Position numbers and translations under genes: made by a program
Assembly (NCBI GenBank): GCA_963663145.1
Contig: OY760134.1
Coordinates: 1,426,001-1,490,000 of the forward strand
DNA length: 64,000 bases
Direction of reading: 5' to 3'
From: Azotimanducus sp963663145
GTDB taxonomy: Bacteria > Pseudomonadota > Gammaproteobacteria > Pseudomonadales > Azotimanducaceae
Shown: piece after piece, positions 1 to 8,921 of the stretch
How the letters are laid out: the number at the start of each line of letters is the position of its first letter
How positions within the stretch are numbered: position 1 is the first letter of the stretch
Notes under the pieces: model-generated
Seen by the model: the letters and a program-made list of their open reading frames with translations, nothing else
What the model was told of the DNA's origin: nothing
Database searches by the model: none

Positions 1-284
1 GGATCCTAAGCATTGCGGTGACCGATGTGGTCGGCGATGCCAGCTCCGCCGTTTACACCTTCTACGATCCTGATCAAATGCACCGTAGCCTCGGCGTTTA
101 TTCGATCCTTATGCAGACCTGCCTATCAAGAATTTGCGGAAAGAACTACCTATATCTTGGGTATTGGATCAATGGACATGAGAAAATGCACTACAAACTT
201 GAGTTCTCACCATCCGAAGCGCTCATTGGAGAGGGTCGATGGATGTTGTGCCCAAGTTCCAAACCCCACTTTGTACAACCTTGA
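1..284 (+). CDS. bpt: Aspartate/glutamate leucyl- or arginyl-tRNA-protein transferase, C-terminal part
   Basis: Only the last 94 codons are present; the reading frame enters from the left edge at base 3 and stops at 282-284. The enzyme transfers an amino acid from charged tRNA to the N-terminus of proteins, marking them for ClpAP/ClpS degradation (N-end rule). The visible part holds the family hallmarks AVYTFYDPD, RSLG near the start and YLGYWI, KMHYK in the second half, which form part of the GNAT-like transferase fold. Whether leucine (Bpt) or arginine (Ate) is transferred cannot be decided from this end. An in-frame GTG at 18 lies inside the conserved domain and is not a start. folD follows after 21 bases on the same strand. 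Confidence 0.85.
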   Translation, partial: ILSIAVTDVVGDASSAVYTFYDPDQMHRSLGVYSILMQTCLSRICGKNYLYLGYWINGHEKMHYKLEFSPSEALIGEGRWMLCPSSKPHFVQP

Positions 285-305
285 ATTGAGCGCATAATCC
301 GAATC

Positions 306-1169
306 ATGACCGCGAGGTTGATTGACGGCAAGAAGATTGCCATGCAACAGCGTGCACGGCTCAAAGGCCGAATCGCGAATTTCACCCTCGCCGCCGGTCG
401 GCGGCCGAAGGTTGCTGTCATCATCGTGGGGGAAGACCCCGCATCGCAGATATATGTCCGACTCAAGCGAGCGGATTGCGCGGAAGTTGGAATCGACTCC
501 CTGCTCCATGAGCTTCCCGCAGAAATGGAGCCCGGCGAGCTCTATCGCCTGATTCAAACGCTGAATCACGATGATTCCGTAGACGGCATTTTGCTGCAAA
601 ATCCGCTCCCGAGGGGCGTCAACCCGGTCGAGGCACTCGAGGTGATACGCGCAGACAAGGATGTTGATGGGTTTCATCCGTACAATCTCGGAATGCTCGC
701 GCTTCGGCGACCTGTGTTGCGCTGCTGCACACCCAAAGGCGTGATGCAACTCATCGACAGCACCGGAGAACCTATTTTGGGCAAGCGGGCCACCGTGATC
801 GGTGCCTCGAACCACGTTGGCCGTCCAATGGCCTTGGAGCTATTGCTTGCCGGATGCACGGTGACCGTCGCGCACCGCTTCTCGTCCGGCTTAGAAGCGC
901 TTGTGCGCTCTGCGGAAGTCCTTGTGTCCGCGAGTGGGCAGCGACAGCTTGTAAAGGGCGATTGGATTCGTCCCGGAGCAATCGTGATAGACGTAAGCAT
1001 CGTTCGAGATTCTGATGGACGTATACAAGGTGATGTCGAATTCGGCAAAGCGTCTCAACATGCGAGTTGGATTACGCCGGTACCGGGAGGGGTCGGCCCC
1101 ATGACGCGCCTCGCGCTGCTGCAAAACACCATCATCGCTGCCGAACGGCGCTTGGCGACGAGATCCTAA
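306..1169 (+). CDS. folD: Bifunctional methylenetetrahydrofolate dehydrogenase / methenyltetrahydrofolate cyclohydrolase
   Basis: FolD interconverts 5,10-methylene-, 5,10-methenyl- and 10-formyl-tetrahydrofolate with NADP, feeding purine and formyl-methionine synthesis in the cytosol. The protein is 287 residues, a usual length. Catalytic Lys54 lies in YVRLKRADC and Asp121 in DKDVDGFHPYN, matching the E. coli numbering for the aspartate. The Rossmann motif VIGASNHVGRP and the C-terminal signature TPVPGGVGPMT are intact. Two small departures are LLQNPLP for the more common LVQLPLP and DVSIVR for DVGINR. The ATG at 306 gives the normal N-terminus. The gene is convergent with the DUF1289 gene, and the 106 bases between them hold no convincing gene or strong terminator. 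Confidence 0.96.
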   Translation: MTARLIDGKKIAMQQRARLKGRIANFTLAAGRRPKVAVIIVGEDPASQIYVRLKRADCAEVGIDSLLHELPAEMEPGELYRLIQTLNHDDSVDGILLQNPLPRGVNPVEALEVIRADKDVDGFHPYNLGMLALRRPVLRCCTPKGVMQLIDSTGEPILGKRATVIGASNHVGRPMALELLLAGCTVTVAHRFSSGLEALVRSAEVLVSASGQRQLVKGDWIRPGAIVIDVSIVRDSDGRIQGDVEFGKASQHASWITPVPGGVGPMTRLALLQNTIIAAERRLATRS

Positions 1170-1275
1170 CAAGACTCAAGTATGCGAGATGAAAAAAAAG
1201 CCCTCCTCAAAGACAGGTTTTTCTGCATGAAGCGATTGCGTGATTCCCATTTTGACGTCAAGCATTTGATTCACA

Positions 1276-1755
1276 TTACGGTGTTTCCGAACCTTCATCG
1301 TCCTCGCCTGCGGATGATCGCAGCATGGCCGCTAGACTCGTGGAAAAACTATGTTCATAGTGTGCTTCGCTGCGCATGAGAAAAGCGTTTTCTATGGCCA
1401 AGACGAGTTCACCAAAGCCTTGAATCGATGTGTACGGATGATGTGTTCGCAGACCGAGCCGATCCAGACAGGCGCGAAAACTCTCTTGCTCGGATTTGTC
1501 CCGCTCCTCACGCAAACATTCCAACAGTTGCAAGGGAGACTCATAGGGCCTCAGTTGCCAACGCTTCGGGGTGATCACCAAGTAATCTTGGATACTGTGC
1601 TGTAGCAATTCGGACAACCGTTCCCAAACTCGGTCTCTCTGCGCTTCGGTGAACTGGTTCCAGCCAACCACTTCATGCGCAAATCGCTTGCATCCACGAC
1701 ACACGAAATCCCCATAGGTTGTGCTGCAAATTCCGATGCATGGCGAGCGGTTCAT
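1276..1755 (-). CDS. DUF1289 domain protein
   Basis: A 159-residue cytosolic protein. The first 60 residues match the DUF1289 family: SPCIGIC near residue 4, then CRGCKR, giving four cysteines in a CxxxC / CxxC arrangement likely to bind metal, followed by the W-x-x-(T/F)-x-x-(Q/K)-R-x-x-(V/I)-W helix (WNQFTEAQRDRVWERL). The remaining 100 residues are an extension I do not recognise; many DUF1289 proteins are only 60-80 residues. Its ATG overlaps the purF stop by four bases (ATGA), so it is translationally coupled as the last gene of the biosynthetic run. Function unknown. Confidence 0.75.
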   Translation of the reverse strand: MNRSPCIGICSTTYGDFVCRGCKRFAHEVVGWNQFTEAQRDRVWERLSELLQHSIQDYLVITPKRWQLRPYESPLQLLECLREERDKSEQESFRACLDRLGLRTHHPYTSIQGFGELVLAIENAFLMRSEAHYEHSFSTSLAAMLRSSAGEDDEGSETP

Positions 1756-3275
1756 GCTTGATTGTGAATTTCAACCAGATCTGCGTCTCGCGCCAAGCTT
1801 TGCTTGAGTTTTGCATTGTTGCTGCGCTCTTTCGCGAGTCGGCCGAAAGTCAGCGGACTGACGCCGCCCGTGACGTAGTTGCCGTCGAATACCGAACAGT
1901 CGAAACGACGCATATTCCCACCGGCGGCTCTGACGCTGTCAATCAAGTCTTCAAGTCGCTGATAAACGATCTTGTCGGCGCCCACGGCGCGTGCGATCTG
2001 GTGTTCATTCTTGCCATAGGCCACGAACTCGTGTTGCGCGGGCATGTCGATCCCGTAGAGGTTGGGATAGCGGATTGGCGGTGCGGCGAGCGCCATGTAA
2101 ACCTTGCGCGCACCGGCATTGCGCACCAGTTGAATAATCTGCGAACTGGTTGTTCCACGCACCAGCGAATCATCCACCAAGAGCACATTTCTATCGCGCA
2201 GTTCGTCGCTGATGATGCTGAACTTGCGCCGCACCGAGGTTTGCCGTTCACTCTGTTCGGGCATGATGAAGGTTCGACCAATGTAACGATTTCGGACAAT
2301 GCCGTCGCGACATGGGACCTTAAGCACCTGCGCCAGCGCTCGTGCCGAGGTGGACCCTGATTCGGGAACAGGAATGACCGCATCAATGGAGTCGGCGTGA
2401 GCGCTGAGCTCGGCGCGGACTTGGCTGGCCAATCGCTCGCCCATTTCAATGCGCGCTCGATAAACGGAGACGCCATCCATGATCGAATCGGGTCGCGCCA
2501 AGTACACATATTCAAAAATGCAGGGTGAGTGCTCATAAGTAGGGCCACATACGCGAGTATGAATTTGACCGTCGCTTCCAATCAAGACCGCCTCCCCCGG
2601 GTCAAGGTCCCTGACATACTGAAAGCCCAAGTTGGTGAGCGCCGTGGATTCCGAGGCCAACATCCAGTCCTCGCCCACCGCCGTTTCTCTCTTTCCCAAA
2701 ACAAGCGGGCGAATCCCGCGCGGGTCTCGAATACCAAGCACTCCAAGCCCGACGATAAGCGCCACCACCGCATAACCTCCCAAGCATCTCTGGTGGAGTT
2801 TCGAAACCGCCTGAAACACTTGCTCGCTATCGAGCTTGCCACCGTCGTTGCAGTCGTGCAGCTCCGCTGCCAGCACGTTGAGCAGTACTTCGGAATCCGA
2901 GTCGGTATTGAGGTGCCGATGTTGTCGTTCGCGAATCTCCCTAGCGAGTTTTTTGTTCTCGATGATGTTGCCATTGTGTCCTAGGGCGATTCCGAAGGGA
3001 GAATTTACGTACATGGGTTGCGCCTCGGCCGAACTCGCGCTGCCTGCCGTCGGATAGCGCACATGGGCGATCCCCATATTGCCGGTGAGATGGTCCATGT
3101 GCCGCTGCAGGAAAACATCACGCACCAAGCCGTTTGACTTGCGCAAGTACATCCGCTCACCGTCGCAGGTCGCCATGCCGGCGGCATCCTGACCTCGATG
3201 CTGCAAGAGAATCAGCGACTGATAGAGTGCCTGATTGACAGGAGAACTCGAAACCATGCCCACGACGCCGCACAT
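1752..3275 (-). CDS. purF: Amidophosphoribosyltransferase
   Basis: PurF makes 5-phosphoribosylamine from PRPP and glutamine, the committed step of purine synthesis. The 507-residue protein begins MCGVVGM, so Cys2 becomes the N-terminal glutaminase nucleophile after Met removal. The class II glutaminase domain includes RHRGQDAAG-like LQHRGQDAAGM and GHNGN. The C-terminal phosphoribosyltransferase domain carries the PRPP loop VLLVDDSLVRGTTS at about residue 370. It follows cvpA by ten bases, the same cvpA-purF order seen in E. coli and Pseudomonas, and overlaps the DUF1289 start by four bases. Confidence 0.97.
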   Translation of the reverse strand: MCGVVGMVSSSPVNQALYQSLILLQHRGQDAAGMATCDGERMYLRKSNGLVRDVFLQRHMDHLTGNMGIAHVRYPTAGSASSAEAQPMYVNSPFGIALGHNGNIIENKKLAREIRERQHRHLNTDSDSEVLLNVLAAELHDCNDGGKLDSEQVFQAVSKLHQRCLGGYAVVALIVGLGVLGIRDPRGIRPLVLGKRETAVGEDWMLASESTALTNLGFQYVRDLDPGEAVLIGSDGQIHTRVCGPTYEHSPCIFEYVYLARPDSIMDGVSVYRARIEMGERLASQVRAELSAHADSIDAVIPVPESGSTSARALAQVLKVPCRDGIVRNRYIGRTFIMPEQSERQTSVRRKFSIISDELRDRNVLLVDDSLVRGTTSSQIIQLVRNAGARKVYMALAAPPIRYPNLYGIDMPAQHEFVAYGKNEHQIARAVGADKIVYQRLEDLIDSVRAAGGNMRRFDCSVFDGNYVTGGVSPLTFGRLAKERSNNAKLKQSLARDADLVEIHNQA

Positions 3276-3285
3276 ATAGAATCTC

Positions 3286-3765
3286 CTACGCGAACAGATC
3301 CCAGAGGATATTTCGCAGAAAAACGATCAGATGTTCAAATTGCATGAGCATTGAAATCATCGGTGAATCCGCCCACCAAGACGGCAACTCCGGCGGTAGA
3401 AACGCCCGCATCAGCATGAGACCAACAACACACACAAGGGCACCGAAAAACGCGCCAAGCAAACTTCCTAGCAGACTGTCAAGCGTGGAGAGGCCCCGGT
3501 CTCGAATGCTCTGAAGGAGTTGTTTTTGAAAAGCGCCCCAACCGATCAATCCGACCAGCAAGAGTCCCGCAAAGGTCACGGCGTAGCGCACCGAAGGTCC
3601 GGCGTAATCTGCGGGGATGAGTTGCGAAACAGGTTTAGCGAGAAAGTACACGGCCGCAGCACAAATGACCCAGCCAATTAGCGTCATGAACTCACCGAGA
3701 AACCCCTTGAAAAAGCCGCGAACCGCCGTGAGCAGTATGACGCCTCCTAGTATGAGATCAGCCAT
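3286..3765 (-). CDS. cvpA: CvpA family inner-membrane protein
   Basis: A 159-residue polytopic protein with about four hydrophobic segments (near residues 1-20, 25-45, 60-80 and 100-125). The start MADLILGGVILLTAVRGF and the FLGEFMTLIGWV stretch are typical of the CvpA (colicin V production) family. Family members are linked to colicin V export and to envelope stress or bile resistance in enterobacteria, but no biochemical activity is established. It lies immediately upstream of purF, the conserved location of this gene, and downstream of the SPOR-domain gene. Confidence 0.88.
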   Translation of the reverse strand: MADLILGGVILLTAVRGFFKGFLGEFMTLIGWVICAAAVYFLAKPVSQLIPADYAGPSVRYAVTFAGLLLVGLIGWGAFQKQLLQSIRDRGLSTLDSLLGSLLGAFFGALVCVVGLMLMRAFLPPELPSWWADSPMISMLMQFEHLIVFLRNILWDLFA

Positions 3766-3792
3766 AATTCAAGTAGTTACGCAACTTTTCGG

Positions 3793-4365
3793 CTAGGCCT
3801 CGAACTTGACCAAGACACTCTCCAGACCATACTTTGTAGTGAATTCTTCGCGCAGTTGCTCTGCTTGCGCTTGTTCAAGCATTGGCCCTATCGCAACGCG
3901 AGTGACCTGCTCGCTTCCCACCTTCACTTCAGACAAGGAAACATGGTGTCCATCTCCCTGTAGTAGACGCCGTAACTCGCGCGCGTTTTCCATGTCTCCA
4001 AAGCTGCCGACTTGAATACCCCAAGCGGTCCAGTCGGCAGCGCGAGGGTCGTTGGCCGGAAGGAACGCCGGGTCTCCGAACCGAACGCCCGTATCTGTTC
4101 TGAATCCTTCCTCGTCGGTGGCTTCGATCAGTGGCTCCGAGAGCGCGATAATCTCTTCGGACACCTCAACCCGCGGCGGGGTGTAGGATTCTTCAAGCAG
4201 TGGCGGATGTTCACTTCTCTCCGGCAGCACGATTGCCTCGCGTTGCATGTCAGCATCTCTCGCTCTGTCGAACAATAGCGGCGCCAGCAAAAGCACTAGC
4301 CCAACGAGAAACACGGCCCCAATGATCTGATAGCGGCGCTCTTCCCTGTCGATGTCCTCACTCAT
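3793..4365 (-). CDS. dedD: SPOR-domain membrane protein (DedD-like)
   Basis: A 190-residue bitopic protein: short cytoplasmic N-terminus, one transmembrane helix at about residues 14-33 (IIGAVFLVGLVLLLAPLLF), an acidic/proline-containing periplasmic linker, and a C-terminal SPOR domain from about residue 110 (WGIQVGSFGDMENARELRRLL through the VAIGPM motif). SPOR domains bind denuded septal peptidoglycan, so a cell-division role as for E. coli DedD is likely. Position between folC and cvpA is the conserved one for dedD, which supports the name although overall sequence is divergent. Confidence 0.8.
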   Translation of the reverse strand: MSEDIDREERRYQIIGAVFLVGLVLLLAPLLFDRARDADMQREAIVLPERSEHPPLLEESYTPPRVEVSEEIIALSEPLIEATDEEGFRTDTGVRFGDPAFLPANDPRAADWTAWGIQVGSFGDMENARELRRLLQGDGHHVSLSEVKVGSEQVTRVAIGPMLEQAQAEQLREEFTTKYGLESVLVKFEA

Positions 4366-4418
4366 CTCGGATTACTCGCATGAAGACGCGCTCAACTCTG
4401 AACATATGTAACGGGCTA

Positions 4419-5741
4419 TCAATTGAAAGCGGCATCCGAGGATCCATGCCTTGCGCACTCTCCATCCTGAAGGATTCTTCTGGCTTCGCCCACTGTCGCA
4501 AAGGATCCGAACACCAGCAATCTGTCAGATGCACATGATACGCCTTTCATCCAGGCTATCGCAGCGTCGAGACGTTCGTACACTCTAAAAGATCTCGAGC
4601 TGATCAGTGATTCCGCTAAACGTGCTACTTCACCGCCACTCCGGCCACGCGCCCCGGGCGTATCGACAAATGCCCACTCATCAACCAGTTCGAGGAGCGG
4701 CATCATGATGCCGACAACATCCTTGTCCGAAAGGAATCCGCATATCGCGCGCGTGACTCCGCCAATCGGCTTTCGGGTAAGTTGCCCGCTTAAGAATTCG
4801 GAGGCTTGGGGATTGTGGGCGAGATCGAACACCACGTTCAATTCATCAACCCTCCTTTCCTCCAAGCGCCCCGGGTTCCGCACCCTTCGGCAAGCGGAAT
4901 CAAAGGCCGCATCGCTGATGCTCCCAGCTCCCATGAGTAGCAGGCAGGCCATTGTGGCAGCTGCGGCGTTCTCGGCAGCTACCAATGGAAGCGCATCGGA
5001 GTGCAATTCGACCGAGTATGAACCAATCACCGTATTAAAACGAAAACACCCATCCGTGCTGCAGAATTCGTATTGTTTTTTGGGAAGATAGGTTCGGCAA
5101 CCCAAGTCCGCCGCGCGTTCCATGACAGAGTTTGGCATATTCAGGTTACCGCAAACCAAAGGATTACCGGTGCGTAAAATGCCGGCCTTCTCCCTGCCAA
5201 TCGCTTCTCTCGAATCGCCGAGCCACTTGGTGTGGTCAATGCCTATGGTGGAAATTATGGCGACGTCGGCATCGACAAGGTTCACGGCATCGAGTCGGCC
5301 GCCCAAACCAACCTCAAGCACCCAAGCATCGAGCTTTGCCTGATCAAAGCAGCAGAAGGCCGACAAGATGGCATGCTCGAAATAGGAGAGGTCCACTCCT
5401 CTCCGGGCTTGCTCAACTGCTGCCATGCCGGCGGAAATGGTTTCATCGGAAGCTTCATGTCCATTGATGCGGATGCGCTCATTGAATCGATCAAGGTGTG
5501 GAGACAGGGTGGTCCCCACCGACAGCCCGGCCTCTTTCAAGATCGCCTCGCAAAACAGGGTGCAGGAGCCTTTGCCGTTGGTGCCCGCGACAGATATGAG
5601 ACGCCCGGCAGGCGGCGAGAGTCCGAGCCTCCGCCAGACCTTGGATATTCGCTCAAGGCCGAGTCGGAAGACGGCCTCTGGATGCCTTCGTTCCAAGAGC
5701 GCAAGCCAGCCCGCAAGACTGTCGGGTGAAGGAGGTTGCAT
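4419..5741 (-). CDS. folC: Bifunctional folylpolyglutamate synthase / dihydrofolate synthase
   Basis: FolC joins glutamate to dihydropteroate and adds further glutamates to tetrahydrofolate, using ATP. The 440-residue protein shows the Mur-ligase-like P-loop SVAGTNGKGSC at about residues 50-60, the TTLSPHLDRFNERIRING segment, and the central ATPase motif DVAIISTIGIDHTKWLG. The C-terminal domain contains FDLAHNPQA. In many gammaproteobacteria accD separates trpA from folC; here folC starts 17 bases after the trpA stop. ATG at 5741. Confidence 0.95.
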   Translation of the reverse strand: MQPPSPDSLAGWLALLERRHPEAVFRLGLERISKVWRRLGLSPPAGRLISVAGTNGKGSCTLFCEAILKEAGLSVGTTLSPHLDRFNERIRINGHEASDETISAGMAAVEQARRGVDLSYFEHAILSAFCCFDQAKLDAWVLEVGLGGRLDAVNLVDADVAIISTIGIDHTKWLGDSREAIGREKAGILRTGNPLVCGNLNMPNSVMERAADLGCRTYLPKKQYEFCSTDGCFRFNTVIGSYSVELHSDALPLVAAENAAAATMACLLLMGAGSISDAAFDSACRRVRNPGRLEERRVDELNVVFDLAHNPQASEFLSGQLTRKPIGGVTRAICGFLSDKDVVGIMMPLLELVDEWAFVDTPGARGRSGGEVARLAESLISSRSFRVYERLDAAIAWMKGVSCASDRLLVFGSFATVGEARRILQDGECARHGSSDAAFN

Positions 5742-5758
5742 CTTGAGAGGCGTCGGCC

Positions 5759-6580
5759 TTAAACCTCGCAGGCGCGGTCAATAGCAGCTTTGAATTCGCT
5801 CGCCATCTGCCGCAACGCGAGCGGAATTTCTTTCGGTCTATCATGCAGTTCGGCCATACGATTAACAAAGGCAGTTCCAACAATCAGCCCGTCCGCGAGC
5901 GGTGCCGCTTGCTCGGCGGCTTCGGGGTTGCGAATCCCAAAACCAATTTGAATAGGCAGATCTGTGAGTTCCCGCAAAGGCTTCATGTGCAGAGCAAGAT
6001 CAGCCATATGCAAATGCGAGGCGCCGGTCACACCCTTGAGCGACACATAGTAGAGAAATCCCTTCGCCTTGGAAGCAATCAGTTCTGCACGGGCTTGGCT
6101 TGTGGTGGGAGCGACCAGAAAGGCGATATGAAGATTCGCCGTCTCAAACGCAGGCTTCACCTCTTCAAATGCCTCCACCGGCAGGTTGACCAGGATGACG
6201 CCATCGACGCCAGATTGGGCGGCTGTGCGGGTAAAAGATTCGATGCCCATGGCCACGAGCGAATTCAGGTATCCCATGAGCAGCACCGGGGTACGCTGGT
6301 CTTGTGCGCGAAACTCCACCACTATCTTCAGGACGTCCGAGAGTCCCGTAGGGTCCTTACCGGACAGCGCTCGCTGGCTCGCCGCCTGGATGGCGGGACC
6401 ATCAGATTCAGGGTCTGAAAACGGAATGCCCAGTTCAATGAGGTCCGCTCCACCCTCTACCAAGGCGTGCATAGCCAAAGGTGTTACCCAGCGCGCCGGA
6501 TCGCCTGCCGTGATAAAGGCCGAAAGCGCCTTTCGGCGCTTCGCGGAGAGGGTAGCAAAAAGCGAGTCAATTCGATTCAC
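5759..6580 (-). CDS. trpA: Tryptophan synthase alpha chain
   Basis: TrpA cleaves indole-3-glycerol phosphate to indole, which is channelled to TrpB. I choose the GTG at 6580 (N-terminus NRIDSLFATL): with it the catalytic acids fall at Glu49 (IELGIPFSDP) and Asp60 (SDG), exactly the E. coli numbers, and the protein is 273 residues. A TTG at 6610 would add ten residues without family support. The phosphate-binding loop appears as GFGIRNPEAA. With the GTG start the gene overlaps the upstream nitrilase-like gene by 14 bases, so the two are probably translationally coupled. Confidence 0.94.
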   Translation of the reverse strand: MNRIDSLFATLSAKRRKALSAFITAGDPARWVTPLAMHALVEGGADLIELGIPFSDPESDGPAIQAASQRALSGKDPTGLSDVLKIVVEFRAQDQRTPVLLMGYLNSLVAMGIESFTRTAAQSGVDGVILVNLPVEAFEEVKPAFETANLHIAFLVAPTTSQARAELIASKAKGFLYYVSLKGVTGASHLHMADLALHMKPLRELTDLPIQIGFGIRNPEAAEQAAPLADGLIVGTAFVNRMAELHDRPKEIPLALRQMASEFKAAIDRACEV

Positions 6581-7691
6581 GGCTATGTAGCCAGCGACTG
6601 ATGCGGTCAAGGTGGTGCTTCATGTCCTGCCTTGTTTGGGGCAATTGCTCGGACGGTAGGTCGAGATGATTGAGTGGGATTTCGCCCTGATACTGTGAGA
6701 ATATGGGTTGCAGCACTTCAAGCGGATAGCGGCGCAAGCTGCGTTCGGAGCGAAACGCCGCGATTGGTATCTCGGCTTCGATGATCGATTCCACGTTGCC
6801 GACGGCCTGTGCCAAGATTTTTCCGTTGGGGCCTGCGATCAGTGAGTTGCCGCCCATTGAAACCGCCGGACTGTCCTCGGGAAAGATGATGTTTGACATG
6901 GCGGAATACATATTGTTGTAACGCGCCGTCGCCCTCACATCGACCTCCCAGAAGAGGGTGGCCGTGCGCAGCATGATTTCAACGCCGCGCATGGCGAATG
7001 CCGCAAACACGAACGGATCAAGCTGAACCGTGCTGACCGCTATATTGCCATATTCTGTGCGCAGCACCGGGATGAGTTGCTCGGCACCGTAGCGGTCAAT
7101 GTATCGGTCGTACACGGCTTCCACGGTGGTGGTCGGGATTTCTCCGCCGTCGGCACTAAAACGCTTGATGTTCCTGGTCTTCCAAAAGGTCGCGGCAACA
7201 TCGCCTTGGCGGTCGATGACCGTGTTGATGCTGAGTATGTGCCCGGGCCATGCATCATCGCGCGCATAGCTGCCGAAGACGATATAGCTATCGCAGACGC
7301 TGGCGAGCTCGCCTAAGCGATTCGTTTCCGTTCCTGGAATGTGGATGGTGTAGTTGAGCTTCTGAGTACGGGGAGCGCGCGAATACCCCGTGAGCGGGAA
7401 TTCATTGAAGAGGATGAAGTCCGGTTTGCCGCCTTCCGAGCAGGCGCGCTGAATCCAGCCCTCCATGCTCGCGAGGTTTGCGCGCAAACCTGCAGCCGGA
7501 TCATCGAAATCCTCAAGGTTTCGGGCAAGATTCTGCACCACCTTGAGTATCACGACATCCTTTTCAAGCGGCCGGGTCTCGTACCCCCCTCGGGCGTCGA
7601 CCAGTTGCGGCCACGGTTCTTCTTCGGCGCCGGCAATTGTGCCTAACAGCGAGATGAACGTGGCGAAAACGAAGATTCGGGCAGGGTGCAT
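6567..7691 (-). CDS. Secreted nitrilase-superfamily protein lacking the catalytic cysteine
   Basis: A 374-residue protein with a cleavable signal peptide (hydrophobic residues 6-20, then GAEEEP). The carbon-nitrogen hydrolase fold is recognisable: Glu97 in FNEFPLTG and Lys171 in FWKTRN match the first two members of the Glu-Lys-Cys triad. At the third position, aligned by the downstream proline and the RGVE (usual KGAE) motif, the sequence is NIAVSTV, placing Ser220 where Cys is expected. The protein therefore may be a pseudoenzyme or use different chemistry. It lies between trpB (21-base gap) and trpA (overlap), so it is probably co-transcribed with the tryptophan genes, yet its product should be exported. 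The substrate cannot be inferred. Confidence 0.8.
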   Translation of the reverse strand: MHPARIFVFATFISLLGTIAGAEEEPWPQLVDARGGYETRPLEKDVVILKVVQNLARNLEDFDDPAAGLRANLASMEGWIQRACSEGGKPDFILFNEFPLTGYSRAPRTQKLNYTIHIPGTETNRLGELASVCDSYIVFGSYARDDAWPGHILSINTVIDRQGDVAATFWKTRNIKRFSADGGEIPTTTVEAVYDRYIDRYGAEQLIPVLRTEYGNIAVSTVQLDPFVFAAFAMRGVEIMLRTATLFWEVDVRATARYNNMYSAMSNIIFPEDSPAVSMGGNSLIAGPNGKILAQAVGNVESIIEAEIPIAAFRSERSLRRYPLEVLQPIFSQYQGEIPLNHLDLPSEQLPQTRQDMKHHLDRISRWLHSRESN

Positions 7692-7712
7692 GGGGCTCCA
7701 GATATGGGGTGC

Positions 7713-8921
7713 TTACTTCACTGGTGACATCACCACACCATCGCGCTTGGCAACGGTCAACACATCCTTGTCGCCGCGCCCGGAGAGGTTGAGCACAAGA
7801 TCAAGACCCTGTAGCGCGGAAGCTTCCCGAATCACCCATGCGATGGCATGGCTCGGCTCAAGCGCGGGCATGATTCCTTCCAAGCTGTTGGTGAGCCGAA
7901 ACGCATCGAGCGCCTGATCGTCGGTCACACTGTCATACTCGACACGTCCAAGGTCCTTTAAGAGCGAATGTTCGGGGCCAACCCCGGGATAGTCCAAACC
8001 GGCGGAGATGGAATGCGTAGAACTCACCTGCCCGTCCGCATCGCTCAACAGGTAGGATCTCGCGCCGTGTAGGACACCTTCGCGACCGGCAACGAGTGTC
8101 GCCGAGTGAAGGCCCGATGCAACTCCTTCACCGCCCGCCTCCACGCCAACCATGCGCACGCCCGGATCGTCAATAAACGGATGGAACAGGCCGATGGCGT
8201 TTGAACCTCCACCAACGCAGGCGACGAGCAGATCGGGCAAGCGCTCACAACAATCAAGAAACTGCTCGCGGGTCTCGATGCCAATCACGCGCTGAAAATC
8301 CCTGACCATCATTGGATAGGGGTGCGGCCCTGCCGCTGAGCCTATGATGTAGTAAGTGTCATCCACGTTGGTGACCCAATCCCTGAGCGCTTCGGTCATG
8401 GCATCCTTGAGTGTGCGGCTTCCGGATTCCACCGGCACGACTTCCGCCCCGAGCAAACGCATTCGATACACATTGAGGCTCTGCCGCTCTATGTCTTCCG
8501 TGCCCATATACACGCAGCAATCGAAACCAAATCGTGCCGCGACCGTCGCCGTGGCCACGCCATGTTGGCCGGCACCGGTCTCCGCAATCACGCGCTTCTT
8601 GCCGACCCGCTTGGCAAGCAGGGCCTGCCCGATCGTGCTGTTGATCTTATGGGCGCCTGTGTGGTTAAGGTCTTCGCGCTTGAAATACAAGTTGAGGCCA
8701 AGGCGCTCACTCAAGCGTGTGGCCTGATACAGCGGCGTTGGCCTGCCGGAAAAATCCTTGAGGTGGGCTGCGAGTTCCGTTTGAAAGCGTTCATCATGCC
8801 GCGCTTCGAGATAGAGCGCCTCAAGCTGATCAAGTGCATTCATCAGGGTTTCGGCCACAAATCTGCCACCATAGGGGCCAAAATAACCCGTTTCATCCGG
8901 CTGCACATAAGGTTCGTTCAT
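7713..8921 (-). CDS. trpB: Tryptophan synthase beta chain
   Basis: PLP enzyme that condenses indole with serine. The ATG at 8921 overlaps the trpF stop by four bases (ATGA), the coupling common in trp operons; an in-frame ATG at 8930 would add three residues. Hallmarks are GYFGPYGGRFV at the N-terminus, the PLP lysine Lys92 in HTGAHKINS, the ETGAGQHG loop, and the phosphate-binding GGGSNAIG. About 402 residues, normal length. trpC and trpD are not in the window. Confidence 0.96.
   Translation of the reverse strand: MNEPYVQPDETGYFGPYGGRFVAETLMNALDQLEALYLEARHDERFQTELAAHLKDFSGRPTPLYQATRLSERLGLNLYFKREDLNHTGAHKINSTIGQALLAKRVGKKRVIAETGAGQHGVATATVAARFGFDCCVYMGTEDIERQSLNVYRMRLLGAEVVPVESGSRTLKDAMTEALRDWVTNVDDTYYIIGSAAGPHPYPMMVRDFQRVIGIETREQFLDCCERLPDLLVACVGGGSNAIGLFHPFIDDPGVRMVGVEAGGEGVASGLHSATLVAGREGVLHGARSYLLSDADGQVSSTHSISAGLDYPGVGPEHSLLKDLGRVEYDSVTDDQALDAFRLTNSLEGIMPALEPSHAIAWVIREASALQGLDLVLNLSGRGDKDVLTVAKRDGVVMSPVK

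Noticed and set aside
1182..1379. 65-codon frame on the plus strand after folD
   Set aside because: Overlaps the 3' end of the DUF1289 gene and shows no recognisable features.
1719..2360. Open frame of about 213 codons antisense to purF
   Set aside because: No ribosome-binding site or domain; purF on the other strand is certain.
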